From: Rhodanobacter thiooxydans LCS2
Lineage (GTDB): Bacteria; Pseudomonadota; Gammaproteobacteria; Xanthomonadales; Rhodanobacteraceae
Direction: 5' to 3'
Length of the DNA: 64,000 nt
Assembly (NCBI RefSeq): GCF_000264375.1
Contig: NZ_AJXW01000003.1
Location: 1-64,000 of the forward strand
Positions 42,912-52,025 of this stretch are shown here, one piece after another. The position numbers and the translations under genes are program-made. The notes beneath the pieces were generated by a model, which saw only the letters and a program-made list of their open reading frames with translations, did not search any database and had not been told where the DNA came from. How positions within the stretch are numbered: the first letter of the stretch is position 1; each line of letters starts with the position of its first letter.

Positions 42912-44275
42912 TCAGAACGCGGTGTCGAAGCCGAACAGGATGTAGTTCTCGCTGCTCAGGTGGCCGGTGAAGTAGGGGCCGGTCGGTTTGGTCCTGTTCT
43001 TGAAGTCGACGTTGACCTCGACGATGCCCTTGACGTTGCGCATGAAGTAGTGGGACGCGGTCAGGCTCAGGCTGTTGATGGCGATGCCTTCATAGATGGT
43101 GTTGGTGCGCGCGAAGTCGCCGGCACCGGCGTAGTTGTACAGCGCCGAAAAGGCCCAGCGCTCGTTGGGAATCCAGTCGAGGCCGGCGAAGCCGCCGTTC
43201 CAGCGGTAGTTGCGCGTCGGGTCGGCGTCCAGGAAACCGCGCCAGTCGTTCCACAGGTATTGCGCGTACCAGTGCGCGTCGGCGCCGACGTCGCCGGACG
43301 CATCGAGACCGGCGACGCGCTTGTCGGTATTGCGCCGGCTCTTGTCCATGCCGGCCGGGCCGGCGGCGCCGCGCTGCTTGCCGCTGGCGCCGAAAAGCCC
43401 CACGGCCACCGGTCCGATGTCGGTGGCGACATGGGCAAAGGTGGTCTTGGAGTTGTCGTTGTCGAACATCCGGTCAGGGCGCGAGTACCCGGTGCCGTTG
43501 ATCTTGAAGTTGTCGGTGATGCCGTTGCCGTTGGTGAAGCCCAGGGTGATGCCGAACGGTCCGACGTCGCGGTTGAACTGCACGCCGCGGTCGTAGGTGA
43601 TGCCGGCCATGCGGTAGGCGGATCTCGCGCGGGAACATCGCATCGGACAGCGAGAACTGGCCGAGCATCATGCCGATGCCGCTGCCGAAGAGGTTGGCCT
43701 GGCGGAACCAGGCGTCCTCCACCACGATCTCGCCGTTGCCGCCCTTCTCGGCCATGATCGCGTAGAAGTAATTAGGTAATGTCCTTGCTCAGCGGCGCGC
43801 TGGACAGCAGCTTGAGCAGGTACGGTGACTGGAAATCCGTCGTCGCGGACTGGCGTGCGCCGCTGACCGGATCGATCGCCTTGCCCTGGCGGGCCTGCAC
43901 GTAAGCCTGGGCGCGGATGGCAAGCGGCACGTGGTCGGGCAGCGCGAGCCGGTCGTCGCCGAGCTGGTCGGCGGTTTCCATCCAGTTCGGCAGGCGCATG
44001 TTGTTCTTGACGAAGACCTCGCCGAACTTGTTGAGGCGCGGGAAGGCGGAATGGCAGGCGGCGCAGCTGAGGTTGTAGCGGCGCGCGAACTCGGGCATCG
44101 CCGACGCGCTTTGCGTCGGCAGCAGCGCCAGCCAGGCGCCCAGCAGCAATAACGGCGCGCCGCGCAGGATCGCGCGAAGCAGGTGCCGGCAGGTGGGGTG
44201 GTGATGGAACGGTGACGCCGGCCTCCCGGCATGGGCGTTAGGCGCGGGAAGGGGCGGGGAGATGATCCGCTTCAT
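42912..44275 (-). pseudogene. Outer-membrane cytochrome c/porin-like gene, frameshifted
   Basis: Three minus-strand frames in succession encode one protein. Segment 1 (44275-43772) has a signal peptide ending ASA, then the heme site CAACH with SAFPRLNKFGEVF, and ends in APLSKDIT before a TAA. Segment 2 (about 43770-43625) continues with AIMAEKGG, EDAWFRQANL and GQFSLSDAMFPREIR. Segment 3 (about 43620-42912) continues with YRMAGITYDRGVQFN and ends SSENYILFGFDTAF, a porin-style terminal Phe. A one-base insertion near 43770 and a deletion near 43622 explain the shifts. Either a recent pseudogene or two sequence errors. It has a strong FNR-type box upstream. Confidence 0.75.
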
Positions 44276-44375
44276 GGTGAGTTGCTCCCAAAGTCCTGTT
44301 GGGGCTGCCGCCTTCGCCTCTGGTCGAATCCACTGTTGCGGTGGATCCAGTCTATGGGCGTCTGGGCCCGCGCGC

Positions 44376-44389
44376 TTGACCTTGGTCAA
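44376..44389 (-). promoter_or_regulatory. FNR-type box before cytochrome-porin gene
   Basis: TTGACCTTGGTCAA, a perfect palindrome arm pair. On the minus strand TAGACT at 44354-44349 is within one base of the ideal -10 place. The 219-base gap 44276-44494 shows nothing else. Confidence 0.75.
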
Positions 44390-44494
44390 TTGCGAGGCAT
44401 GTCGCCGACCGGCGGATCGCGCCGCGACCGCCGTGCCGGCGGCGCGGCCTGCCCACGGCGTCCGGCGCTGCACATCGGAGCGCGCCAACGGGCA

Positions 44495-45886
44495 TCAGTC
44501 GATCTTGATCGGCTCGTGCAGCCCGGACAGCTGGACGGCGACGCCGCGCGCTTCCAGCACCTCCTGCATCACCTGCATGCCGCGCTCGTACTCGCCGTGC
44601 ACCAGGAACACCTTGCGCCGCGGCGCTTCGCCCAGCCAGGCCAGCAGCGAGGGCTGGTCGGCGTGGGCGGAGAAGCCGTTGATCGTCCACACCTGCGCGC
44701 GCACCGGGATTTCCTCGTTGAACACGCGCACGCTGGCCGCCCCGTCGATGATCCGCCGCGCCAGCGTGCCTTCCGCGGCGTAGCCGACGAACACCACACT
44801 GCTGCGCTCGCGCCACAGGTTGTGCTTGAGGTGGTGGCGCACGCGGCCGCCGTTGCACATGCCCGAGCCGGCCAGGATGATCGCCCCGCCGTCGACGTTG
44901 TTGATTGCCATCGACTCGGCCGTCTCGCGGGTGAAGTGCAGACCGGGCATGGCGAACGGGTCGCCGTGCTGCAGCTCGTCCAGGAAGCGCTCGTCAAAGC
45001 CTTCCGGATGGCGGCGGAAGATCTCGGTGGCGGAAATCGCCATCGGCGAATCCAGGAATACCCGCACGTGTTGCGGAATCGCGCCGCTAGCGATGCCGCG
45101 GTGCAGGTAGTAGAGGATTTCCTGGGCGCGCTCCAGCGCGAAGGTGGGGATCACCACGTTGCCGCGCCGGTTCACCGTCTCGCGGATGGCCCGGTACATC
45201 TCGTCGACCGAGTCGGGCACCGAGCGGTGCGGACGGTCGCCATAGGTGCTTTCCATCACGACATAGTCGGCGGGTGGCGCGGGCGTCGGGTCGCGCAGCA
45301 GCGGGCGGCCCGGGTTGCCGAGGTCGCCGGAGAACAGCATGCGGCGTTGCTGCTTGCCGTCGTCCAGCTCGAGCAGGATCGAGGCTGAGCCGAGGATGTG
45401 GCCGGCGTCGAGGAAGCGTGCGCTGATGCCATCGACGACTTGCACGGTCTCGTTGTAGCCAACATCGGCACCGAAGAAGTCCAATGCGTGCAGCGCGTCG
45501 TCCAGCGTGTACAGCGGCGGCGCAATCGCCTCGCCGCGGCGGTTGTTGCGCTGCGCGCGGCGCGCGTCCTCTTCCTGCAGGCCGGCGGCGTCCAGCATCA
45601 CCACTCGCGCCAGCTCGCGGGTGGCGGCGGTGGTGATGATGCGTCCGCGGAACCCCTGGCGCACCAGCAACGGAATCCTCCCGCAGTGATCGAGGTGGGC
45701 ATGGGTGAGCAGCAGCACGTCGATGCCGGCCGGGTCGAAGCCGAACGGTTCGGCGTTCGCGCGCTCGACCTCGTCGCTGCCCTGGAACATGCCGCAGTCG
45801 ATCAGCACGCGGCGGTCGTTGCAGGTGACCAGGTGGCAGGAACCGGTAACCTGCTTGGCGGCGCCGTGGCAGCTGTAGATGATCAT
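44495..45886 (-). CDS. Beta-CASP metallo-beta-lactamase nuclease (paralogue 1)
   Basis: A 463-residue protein of the CPSF73/Ysh1-like RNA-processing group. Metal ligands: THAHLDH (residues 61-67), GHILGSAS and FSGDLG; beta-CASP motifs: ESTYGDR, SGMCNGGRVRHHL and FSAHADQ. Such enzymes act as endo- or exonucleases on RNA in the cytosol. ATG 45886 starts MIIYSCHG. An FNR-type box 83 bases upstream suggests low-oxygen expression. It is a paralogue of the gene at 52022-53443, with the same motif order. Target RNA unknown. Confidence 0.88.
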   Translation of the reverse strand: MIIYSCHGAAKQVTGSCHLVTCNDRRVLIDCGMFQGSDEVERANAEPFGFDPAGIDVLLLTHAHLDHCGRIPLLVRQGFRGRIITTAATRELARVVMLDAAGLQEEDARRAQRNNRRGEAIAPPLYTLDDALHALDFFGADVGYNETVQVVDGISARFLDAGHILGSASILLELDDGKQQRRMLFSGDLGNPGRPLLRDPTPAPPADYVVMESTYGDRPHRSVPDSVDEMYRAIRETVNRRGNVVIPTFALERAQEILYYLHRGIASGAIPQHVRVFLDSPMAISATEIFRRHPEGFDERFLDELQHGDPFAMPGLHFTRETAESMAINNVDGGAIILAGSGMCNGGRVRHHLKHNLWRERSSVVFVGYAAEGTLARRIIDGAASVRVFNEEIPVRAQVWTINGFSAHADQPSLLAWLGEAPRRKVFLVHGEYERGMQVMQEVLEARGVAVQLSGLHEPIKID

Positions 45887-45961
45887 GCGTTCCTCGATGG
45901 TGCGGGTGGGGCCGTGCGGACGGCCGGGGGCAGACTCTGGCAGGGTACCCCGGCCGCCGGG

Positions 45962-45975
45962 TTGATCGTCGTCAA
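45962..45975 (-). promoter_or_regulatory. FNR-type box in front of beta-CASP gene
   Basis: TTGATCGTCGTCAA lies between the divergent beta-CASP and GGDEF genes. On the minus strand CAGAGT at 45939-45934 is in -10 position but weak; on the plus strand no -10 is phased, so the beta-CASP gene is the likelier target. Confidence 0.6.
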
Positions 45976-46068
45976 TTCTGGGCCCCCGCCGACTGTGCCA
46001 TGGTGTGTCTCGTGCCGTACTGCCGTGAAGGGGTGACGACAGGCATCCCCGGCATGGGTGGGGTCGCC

Positions 46069-47469
46069 ATGAGTACCGTGCTTTTCCATCACGACTTGGG
46101 CGTTGTGCAGGGGTTCTTGCGCTTTTCGCGTGCCGTCGCCCTGCTGATCTGCGCGGTGGCGCTGGTCGTGCTGGCCGGCTGGTGGTGCAAGCGGCCGCTG
46201 CTGACCACAATGTGGCCCGGTCAGACCGCGATGACGGCGAACGCGGCGGTCGGCTTTGTGCTGTCCGGCAGTTCGCTGCTGCTTAGCCAGCACTCCTCGC
46301 CACGGCGGTCGAGCTTCGGCCGCTGGTTGTCGCTGGCCGTGCTGGCGATCGGCGCGGTCACGCTGGTGGAATACCTGTGGATGACCGATCTGGGCATCGA
46401 CCATATGTTCGGCGGTCCGCGGACGCATGGGTCCGGCCGGTGGCCCGGGCGCATGGGCGAACCGGTCGCGGCGGGGTTGGTGCTGCTCGGCGGCCTGGGC
46501 CTGTTGCTGCCGGTTCGACGCTGGCTGTACCTGCGCGAGGGGCTGGCCATGGGCCTGCTGGCGATCGCCATGAGCGGCCTGGCTTCCTACAGCATTGCAC
46601 TGGCCGGCAGGAACGACATGCTGTTCGGGCGGATGCCGATCCACACCGCGCTGCTGTTGCTGCTGGCGACACTGGGCTGGCTATCCGCCACCCCCACCCT
46701 CGGGCTGACCCGGTTGGCCACGGCAGATACGCTGGGCGGTGTGCTGGCACGTCGCCTGCTGCTGCCAGCACTGCTGTTGCCAGCCGTGTTTGCGTTCGTG
46801 TTCCAGCTGCTGCAATCCCGGCTGGGCCTGCCCGAAACGCTGGCCTTCGTGCTCATGGCCCTGTTCAGCGGCGGTGCGGTGGCCGGGCTGGTGTGGTGGG
46901 CGGCGAACCTGTTCGACAAGCTCGAGCGCCAGCGTCGCGAGAGCATCCTGCTGCGCAACGACGCGGGCACGGACATCCTGACCGGGCTGGCTAACCGGCG
47001 CGCGCTCGACGAGGTGCTGGCCTGCCTGCTGCGCAGTCAGCGCGAGCATGACCGGATGTTCTCGCTGCTGATGCTCGACCTGGACTGCTTCAAGACCTTC
47101 AACGACGACTTCGGCCACCTCGCCGGCGACCAGGTGTTGCGCGTCACCGGCCATCTGCTGCGTGCCGCGCTGCGGCCCGCGGACATGGCCGCGCGCTACG
47201 GCGGCGAGGAGTTCGTGCTGCTGTTGCCGGAGACCGACGTGGCCGGGGGCCGCGAAGTGGCGGCACGTGTTCTCGACGCATTTCGCGGCTTTGCGTGGCC
47301 GTACCGCGCGGTTACGGTGAGCATTGGCGTGGCGCAGTCTGCTTTCGGTGACGGCGCCGAGGATCTGATCCGGCGCGTGGACGCCGCTTTGTACGACGCC
47401 AAGCATGCGGGGCGGGACCAGGCGGTGGCGGCGGTCGCGTTGCCGACGGTGGCTCCGTCGAAAACCTGA
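46069..47469 (+). CDS. Membrane-bound diguanylate cyclase
   Basis: A 466-residue protein with an N-terminal sensor of about eight hydrophobic helices and a C-terminal GGDEF domain. The active loop reads YGGEEFVLLLPETD, with DLDCFKTFNDDFGHLAGD for metal and substrate binding; the inhibitory RxxD site is not obvious. It makes c-di-GMP from two GTP at the inner membrane. ATG 46069 (MSTVLF) is preferred; in-frame ATGs at 46000 and 46054 would add a leader without homology. It is divergent from the beta-CASP gene. Confidence 0.87.
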   Translation: MSTVLFHHDLGVVQGFLRFSRAVALLICAVALVVLAGWWCKRPLLTTMWPGQTAMTANAAVGFVLSGSSLLLSQHSSPRRSSFGRWLSLAVLAIGAVTLVEYLWMTDLGIDHMFGGPRTHGSGRWPGRMGEPVAAGLVLLGGLGLLLPVRRWLYLREGLAMGLLAIAMSGLASYSIALAGRNDMLFGRMPIHTALLLLLATLGWLSATPTLGLTRLATADTLGGVLARRLLLPALLLPAVFAFVFQLLQSRLGLPETLAFVLMALFSGGAVAGLVWWAANLFDKLERQRRESILLRNDAGTDILTGLANRRALDEVLACLLRSQREHDRMFSLLMLDLDCFKTFNDDFGHLAGDQVLRVTGHLLRAALRPADMAARYGGEEFVLLLPETDVAGGREVAARVLDAFRGFAWPYRAVTVSIGVAQSAFGDGAEDLIRRVDAALYDAKHAGRDQAVAAVALPTVAPSKT

Positions 47470-47486
47470 CGCGTGCTGCCCGGGTC

Positions 47487-47503
47487 CTTAAGACCCACGT
47501 AAG
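47487..47503 (+). promoter_or_regulatory. Possible operator of the QseB-like regulator
   Basis: CTTAAGACCCACGTAAG is an interrupted inverted repeat 55 bases before the PepSY gene start. CTTAAG-type half-sites are used by PmrA/QseB-class regulators, and a QseB-like regulator is encoded in the same gene group. No footprint is implied; a single site only. Confidence 0.35.
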
Positions 47504-47557
47504 CCGCCCCGGTTGCAATGCCGTCCAAGGCAATCCTGCCGATACCGGAGACGCACC

Positions 47558-47830
47558 ATGAAACGCACCGTCATCGCACCGCTGTTCCTCGCCGCCGCCG
47601 CGTTGTCGGCGTCCGCCTTCGCCGCCCCGCAATGCACCAATGCGCCGCGTGCGCAGTGGCTGACCGAAGCGGCGATGAAGCAGAAAGTGCTCGACCAGGG
47701 CTACACCATCAAGAAGTTCCAGGTCTCGGGCAACTGCTACGAGATCTACGGCAAGACCAAGGCCGGCAAGAACGTGGAGATCTACTTCGACCCCACCGAC
47801 GGCCGCATCGTCAAGCAGAAGGGCGGCTGA
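47558..47830 (+). CDS. PepSY-domain exported small protein
   Basis: A 90-residue precursor with a signal peptide ending SAFAAP. The remainder is one PepSY unit (WLTEAAMKQKVLDQGYTIKKFQ, GKNVEIYFDPTDGRIVKQKGG) with two cysteines. ATG 47558 has CGGAG seven bases upstream. PepSY proteins next to a b-type cytochrome and a QseBC-like pair recur in this bacterial group; a periplasmic regulator or metal-binding role is inferred. Confidence 0.85.
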   Translation: MKRTVIAPLFLAAAALSASAFAAPQCTNAPRAQWLTEAAMKQKVLDQGYTIKKFQVSGNCYEIYGKTKAGKNVEIYFDPTDGRIVKQKGG

Positions 47831-47856
47831 TCGATCACCTGAGCGAGGACAAGCCC

Positions 47857-48408
47857 ATGAACGCCACGGTCAAGGTATGGGATCCGCTGGTACGCGTGTT
47901 TCACTGGTCGCTGGCGGGCTTGTTCCTCGCCAATTTCTTCACCGAGGGCGGCGAGCTGGTCCATCGCGGGATCGGCTACGCCGTGCTGGCTCTGCTCGGC
48001 GTGCGCTTCGCTTGGGGCTGGGTCGGCACGCGGCATGCGCGCTTCAGCGACTGGGTGCCCGGCCCGCGCCGCGTGCGCGATTACCTGCGCGAACGCCTGG
48101 CCGGACACTCGCGGCGACAGCTGGGGCACAACCCGGCGGCGGCGGTGATGATCCTGGCCCTGCTCACCGGCGTGCTGCTGGTCGGTGTCACCGGCTGGCT
48201 GCAGACCACCGACACGTTCTTCGGCGCCGGCTGGCTGGAGGAACTGCACGAGCTGCTGGCCTACGGCGTGCTGGGGCTGGTGGTGCTGCACGCGCTGGCG
48301 GCGGTGGGCGAGAGCGTCCATTACAGCGAGAACCTGGTCGCCGCGATGATCCACGGCCGCAAACGCACGCTGGAGCATGACGATGGCGGCGATGCAGGCG
48401 TGCGATGA
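47857..48408 (+). CDS. Cytochrome b561-like membrane protein
   Basis: A 183-residue protein with four helices of the Ni/Fe-hydrogenase-type b cytochrome group. His ligands appear in VRVFHWSLAG, ELVHRGIGY, LHELLAYGVL and VLHALAAVGES. It is distinct from the b561 at 37663. Start ATG 47857 is 26 bases after the PepSY stop; the response regulator follows after 48 bases. Electron transfer from the membrane to a periplasmic partner is the family role. Confidence 0.85.
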   Translation: MNATVKVWDPLVRVFHWSLAGLFLANFFTEGGELVHRGIGYAVLALLGVRFAWGWVGTRHARFSDWVPGPRRVRDYLRERLAGHSRRQLGHNPAAAVMILALLTGVLLVGVTGWLQTTDTFFGAGWLEELHELLAYGVLGLVVLHALAAVGESVHYSENLVAAMIHGRKRTLEHDDGGDAGVR

Positions 48409-48456
48409 ATTGCCTCAGGCCCGGCGGGAGCGCGGGTTGCTGACTAGAATCGGGCC

Positions 48457-49131
48457 ATGCGCATCCTGCTAGCCGAGGACGACCGGGCACTGGGGCAGGC
48501 GCTGGCCGACGGCCTGCGCCAGCTCGGCTATGCGGTGGACTGGATCACCGACGGCCAGCAGGCCGCCGCCGCGCTGGCCGACACCTCGTACGCTGCCGCG
48601 GTGCTGGACTGGAACCTGCCGCGCAGCAGCGGGCCGGCGATCATCGCCGGCATGCGCCGACGCCAGGACGCCACCCCGGTGCTGCTGCTGACCGCCCGCG
48701 ACGAACTGGCCGACCGCGTCGCCGGGCTGGATGCCGGCGCCGACGACTACGTGGTCAAGCCGGTGCACCTGGACGAACTGGCCGCCCGCCTGCGCGCGTT
48801 GCTGCGCCGTGCCGACGGCCAGATCGAGCCGGCAATACGCCTGGGGTCGCTGGAAGTCACCCCGGCCGCACGCAGCGCCACGCTGGCCGGTACGGCGCTG
48901 GAGCTGACCGCGCGCGAGTACGCGCTGCTGGAGATGCTGGTGCGGCACCCCGGGCGCGCCTATTCGCGCGAGCAGCTGGAGGACGCGCTGTACGGCTGGG
49001 ATCGCGAGGTGGCCAGCAACGCGGTGGAGGTGCACATCCATCATCTGCGTCACAAGCTGGGGCCGGGCTGGATCCGCACCCTGCGCGGCATCGGCTATGC
49101 GATCAACCCGCCCACCGGCCAGCCCGCATGA
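48457..49131 (+). CDS. OmpR-family response regulator, QseB-like
   Basis: A 224-residue two-component regulator. Receiver: EDD acidic pocket (LLAEDDRALG), phospho-Asp in VLDWNLPR, TARDE and KPVHLDE. The winged-helix DNA-binding half has LTAREYALLEMLVRHPGRAYSREQLE and VHIHHLRHKLG. Its last four bases overlap the kinase gene. Probably autoregulates the preceding PepSY/b561 genes. Confidence 0.92.
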   Translation: MRILLAEDDRALGQALADGLRQLGYAVDWITDGQQAAAALADTSYAAAVLDWNLPRSSGPAIIAGMRRRQDATPVLLLTARDELADRVAGLDAGADDYVVKPVHLDELAARLRALLRRADGQIEPAIRLGSLEVTPAARSATLAGTALELTAREYALLEMLVRHPGRAYSREQLEDALYGWDREVASNAVEVHIHHLRHKLGPGWIRTLRGIGYAINPPTGQPA

Positions 49132-50507
49132 CCCGTCCCTCGCTCAACCGGCGGCTGGTGCTGCGGCTGGTGGCCGGCATCGTGCTGGTGTGGTGCGCCG
49201 CCGCCGGCTGGCTGGCCTGGCGCAGCCTGCACGAGGTCGACGAGATCTTCGACCAGATGCTGGTGCGCAGCGCGGCCAGCGTGCTGGCGGTGATGCCGGC
49301 CGCGCCGCTGTCGGGTGTCGCGGCGCAGCTGCCGGATCGGCCGGTGCTGGACTCCGACGCCACCGCGCATCGGCCCGCCATCACCGTGCGCGATGCGCGT
49401 GGCCGGTTGCTGGCAGGCAGCACCGAGCTGCCCGCGCTGGAGTTCGATCCGGGCGGTGCGCACCTGCACACGGTCACCTATGCGCAGCGGCGCTGGCGGG
49501 TGTTCCAGCGCTGGGATGCGCAGCAGAAGTACTGGATCGAGGTCGGCGCGCCGCTGGACGAGCGCGACGAGCTGATGCGCAAGCTGCTCGCGCCGGCGCT
49601 GCTGTCCCTGCTGGCGTTGCTGGTGCTGGTGCCGCCGATGGTGTTCGCCGGCTTGCGCAGTGGGCTGAAACCGCTGCGCCAGCTGACCCGGCAGCTGTCC
49701 GCCGACACCCACGCGGCAGGTGCCTCGCTCACCGATGCGCGGGTGCCGGTCGAGCTGGCGCCGTTCACCGAGGCGATCGACCGGCTGGTGGCGCGACTCG
49801 AACGCAGCCTCGAGCACGAGCGCCGCTTCACCGCCGACGCGGCGCATGAACTGCGCCACCCGCTGGCGGCGCTGCGGCTGGAACTGGACCTGGCCGGGCG
49901 CGATGAGGATGCAGCGGCCCGCGCACGGCACCTGCAGCGCGCGCAGGATGCGCTGGACCGCATGCAGCGGCTGGTGGCCCAGCTGCTGATGCTGGCGCGG
50001 GTCGAGAAGCTGACCGAGCTGGACGACGCCGGTCCGCTGCGTCTGGCGAGCGTGGCCGAAGCCGCCTTGCGCGACGCCAGCGAGCGCGCGGCGGCGTGTT
50101 CCATCGAGTTGTCGCTGGATCACGACGGCAACGACTTCGTGCTGGGCAGCCGCAGCCTGCTTGGCATCCTGGTGCAGAATCTGCTGGACAACGCGTTGCG
50201 CCACGCGCCCGCGCACGGCCAGGTGAATGTGCGCGTCGGTGGTCGCGACGAGCGGGTGAGCCTGGAGATCAACGACAGCGGCGCCGGTTTTGCGGCGGAC
50301 GACATGGCGCGGCTGGGCGAGCGCTTCCATCGCCCCGAGGGCAGCGTGGGCGAGGGTAGCGGGCTGGGCCTGTCGATCGCCCAGGCGATCGCCCACCTGC
50401 ATCACGGCGAGCTGGCGTTCGGCCGTTCCGCGCTCGGCGGCGCGCGGGTCAGCCTCAGCCTGCCGCGCGTCGCGACCGACGCGCCGCATGCGCCTGTTTA
50501 CGCGTGA
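49128..50507 (+). CDS. Sensor histidine kinase, QseC-like
   Basis: A 459-residue inner-membrane kinase. Two helices (residues about 10-32 and 155-178) bracket a periplasmic sensor of about 120 residues. The phospho-His box is AHELRHPLAALRLELDLAG, N-box NLLDNALRHAP, then DSGAGFA and GEGSGLGLSIAQAIAHLH. Partner of the overlapping response regulator. Ligand unknown. Confidence 0.92.
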   Translation: MTRPSLNRRLVLRLVAGIVLVWCAAAGWLAWRSLHEVDEIFDQMLVRSAASVLAVMPAAPLSGVAAQLPDRPVLDSDATAHRPAITVRDARGRLLAGSTELPALEFDPGGAHLHTVTYAQRRWRVFQRWDAQQKYWIEVGAPLDERDELMRKLLAPALLSLLALLVLVPPMVFAGLRSGLKPLRQLTRQLSADTHAAGASLTDARVPVELAPFTEAIDRLVARLERSLEHERRFTADAAHELRHPLAALRLELDLAGRDEDAAARARHLQRAQDALDRMQRLVAQLLMLARVEKLTELDDAGPLRLASVAEAALRDASERAAACSIELSLDHDGNDFVLGSRSLLGILVQNLLDNALRHAPAHGQVNVRVGGRDERVSLEINDSGAGFAADDMARLGERFHRPEGSVGEGSGLGLSIAQAIAHLHHGELAFGRSALGGARVSLSLPRVATDAPHAPVYA

Positions 50508-50550
50508 GCCTGCGCAGGCCACGCCGCCATCGCTACGGCTTGCTGGCAAC

Positions 50551-51021
50551 TCATGGCTGGCCCTGGAAATGCTCCCGGAACGGCTGGCGGAACCGCTGGT
50601 GGCAGCCCAGGCAGGCGCCCTGCAGGTTGGCGAACGCCGCGATCGCCGAAGCGCCGTCCTGCCGTTGCGCGGCCTGCGCAAGCTGCTGCGCGGCGTCGTG
50701 GGACTGGCGGTCGTAGTCGCGGAAGTGGCCGGCATCCTTGCCCATGAAGGCGAGGATGCGCAGCTTCTCCGCCAGCGGCGGCTGCGGGTGGTCGGCGATG
50801 CGCGTTGCGCGTTGCGCCACCGCGGGCCAGTCTTCGCGCGCGAGGCCGTCGGTGACGCCCTGCATGTCCTTGCTCAGATCCCGCATGATCGCGGTCAGCG
50901 CCAGCGGCGTGGCCTGATCCGGCGGATTGGCAGCGCTGGCCGGCAGCAGCACGCTGCCGGTCAGGATCACGGCCAGGGCCATGGCGGCGCGTTGCGTCGT
51001 GGTGCGTGGCGTGAAAGACAT
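50551..51021 (-). CDS. Exported c-type cytochrome, class II-like
   Basis: A 156-residue precursor with a signal peptide ending PASA and a four-helix sequence whose single heme site CLGCH lies near the C-terminus (LQGACLGCHQRFRQPFREHF), as in cytochrome c' and c556. ATG 51021 has AGGAG seven bases upstream. Tail-to-tail with the kinase gene. It may bind NO or carry electrons in the periplasm; the FNR-type box was not found upstream. Confidence 0.85.
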   Translation of the reverse strand: MSFTPRTTTQRAAMALAVILTGSVLLPASAANPPDQATPLALTAIMRDLSKDMQGVTDGLAREDWPAVAQRATRIADHPQPPLAEKLRILAFMGKDAGHFRDYDRQSHDAAQQLAQAAQRQDGASAIAAFANLQGACLGCHQRFRQPFREHFQGQP

Positions 51022-51170
51022 GGGCGATCTCCTCTGGGGCTGGGTGTTGACGGGTGTCTGCATGGCAAGCTGGCCGTGCGATCCGCACTGCGCGCCGGTT
51101 CTCGCGGCAGGGTGCGGCAAGCGGGCGACCCGCGCCGCTGCCGACGAAAAGGCGGCAGCGTTCGTGGTGC

Positions 51171-52025
51171 TCAGGCCGGCGGCTCGCCGCCGTAGAACGC
51201 ATGCATGGTGGCCACGGCTTGTTCGGCGTTTTCGACCACGCTGAACAGTTCGGCGTCGCCGGCGTTGATCATCCCCTGCTCGAGCAGGAATTCCAGGTCG
51301 CAGGCGCGACGCCAGAAGGCGTTGCCGACCAGCACGATCGGCAGGCGTGGCATCTTGCCGGTTTGCACCAGGGTCAGTACTTCGAACAACTCGTCCAGCG
51401 TGCCGAAGCCGCCGGGAAAGGCGACGAGCGCCTTCGCGCGCATCATGAAGTGCATTTTGCGCACGGCGAAATAATGGAAGCGGAAGGCCAGCTCCGGGGT
51501 GATCCAGCTGTTGGGCAGCTGTTCGCGCGGCAGCGTGATGTTGAGCCCGATCGAGCGCGCGCCCGCCTCATGGGCGCCGCGATTGGCGGCTTCCATGATG
51601 CCTGGGCCGCCGCCGGTCACTACCACGAAATCGCGGCGACCCTCGCGCTGGAAGCGACTCGAGACGATTTCCGCGAAGCGGCGTGCTTCCTCGTAGTAGC
51701 GGGCGCTGGCCAGCCGGCGCCGTGCGGCGGCGAGTTCGCGCGCCAGCCCCGGCTCGTCTGGATGGGCCTGCGCGCGGGCCGCGAGCCGCACCACGTCGGC
51801 CTGGGCCTGCTCCGGCGAACAGGTTCGTGCGCTGCCGAGAACCACGACGGTCGAGCGGATGGCGTGTTCGTGCAGGGCGATTTCGGGTTTGAGCAGCTCC
51901 AGTTGCAGGCGCACGCCGCGCAGTTCGTCGCTGGCGAGGAACTCGATGTCCTCCTGCGCCAGCCGGTAGGCCTCGCCGTGCACGATCGCCTCCTCCCGCC
52001 GCTTGCTCTCGTCGGTGCCGTTCAT
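51171..52025 (-). CDS. LOG-family (TIGR00730) Rossmann protein
   Basis: A 284-residue protein with the nucleotide site GGGPGIMEAANRGA and the family motif PGGFGTLDELFE. Such proteins release cytokinin-like bases from nucleoside monophosphates or hydrolyse nucleotides (LOG/PpnN type). The N-terminal 80 residues are helical and charged. ATG 52025 overlaps the stop of the beta-CASP gene, so both are translated together, which hints at a shared role in RNA or nucleotide turnover. Confidence 0.85.
   Translation of the reverse strand: MNGTDESKRREEAIVHGEAYRLAQEDIEFLASDELRGVRLQLELLKPEIALHEHAIRSTVVVLGSARTCSPEQAQADVVRLAARAQAHPDEPGLARELAAARRRLASARYYEEARRFAEIVSSRFQREGRRDFVVVTGGGPGIMEAANRGAHEAGARSIGLNITLPREQLPNSWITPELAFRFHYFAVRKMHFMMRAKALVAFPGGFGTLDELFEVLTLVQTGKMPRLPIVLVGNAFWRRACDLEFLLEQGMINAGDAELFSVVENAEQAVATMHAFYGGEPPA

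Noticed and set aside
45962-46069. FNR control of the GGDEF gene from the shared intergenic box
   Set aside because: No -10 hexamer is phased on the plus strand, so the box was assigned to the beta-CASP gene.
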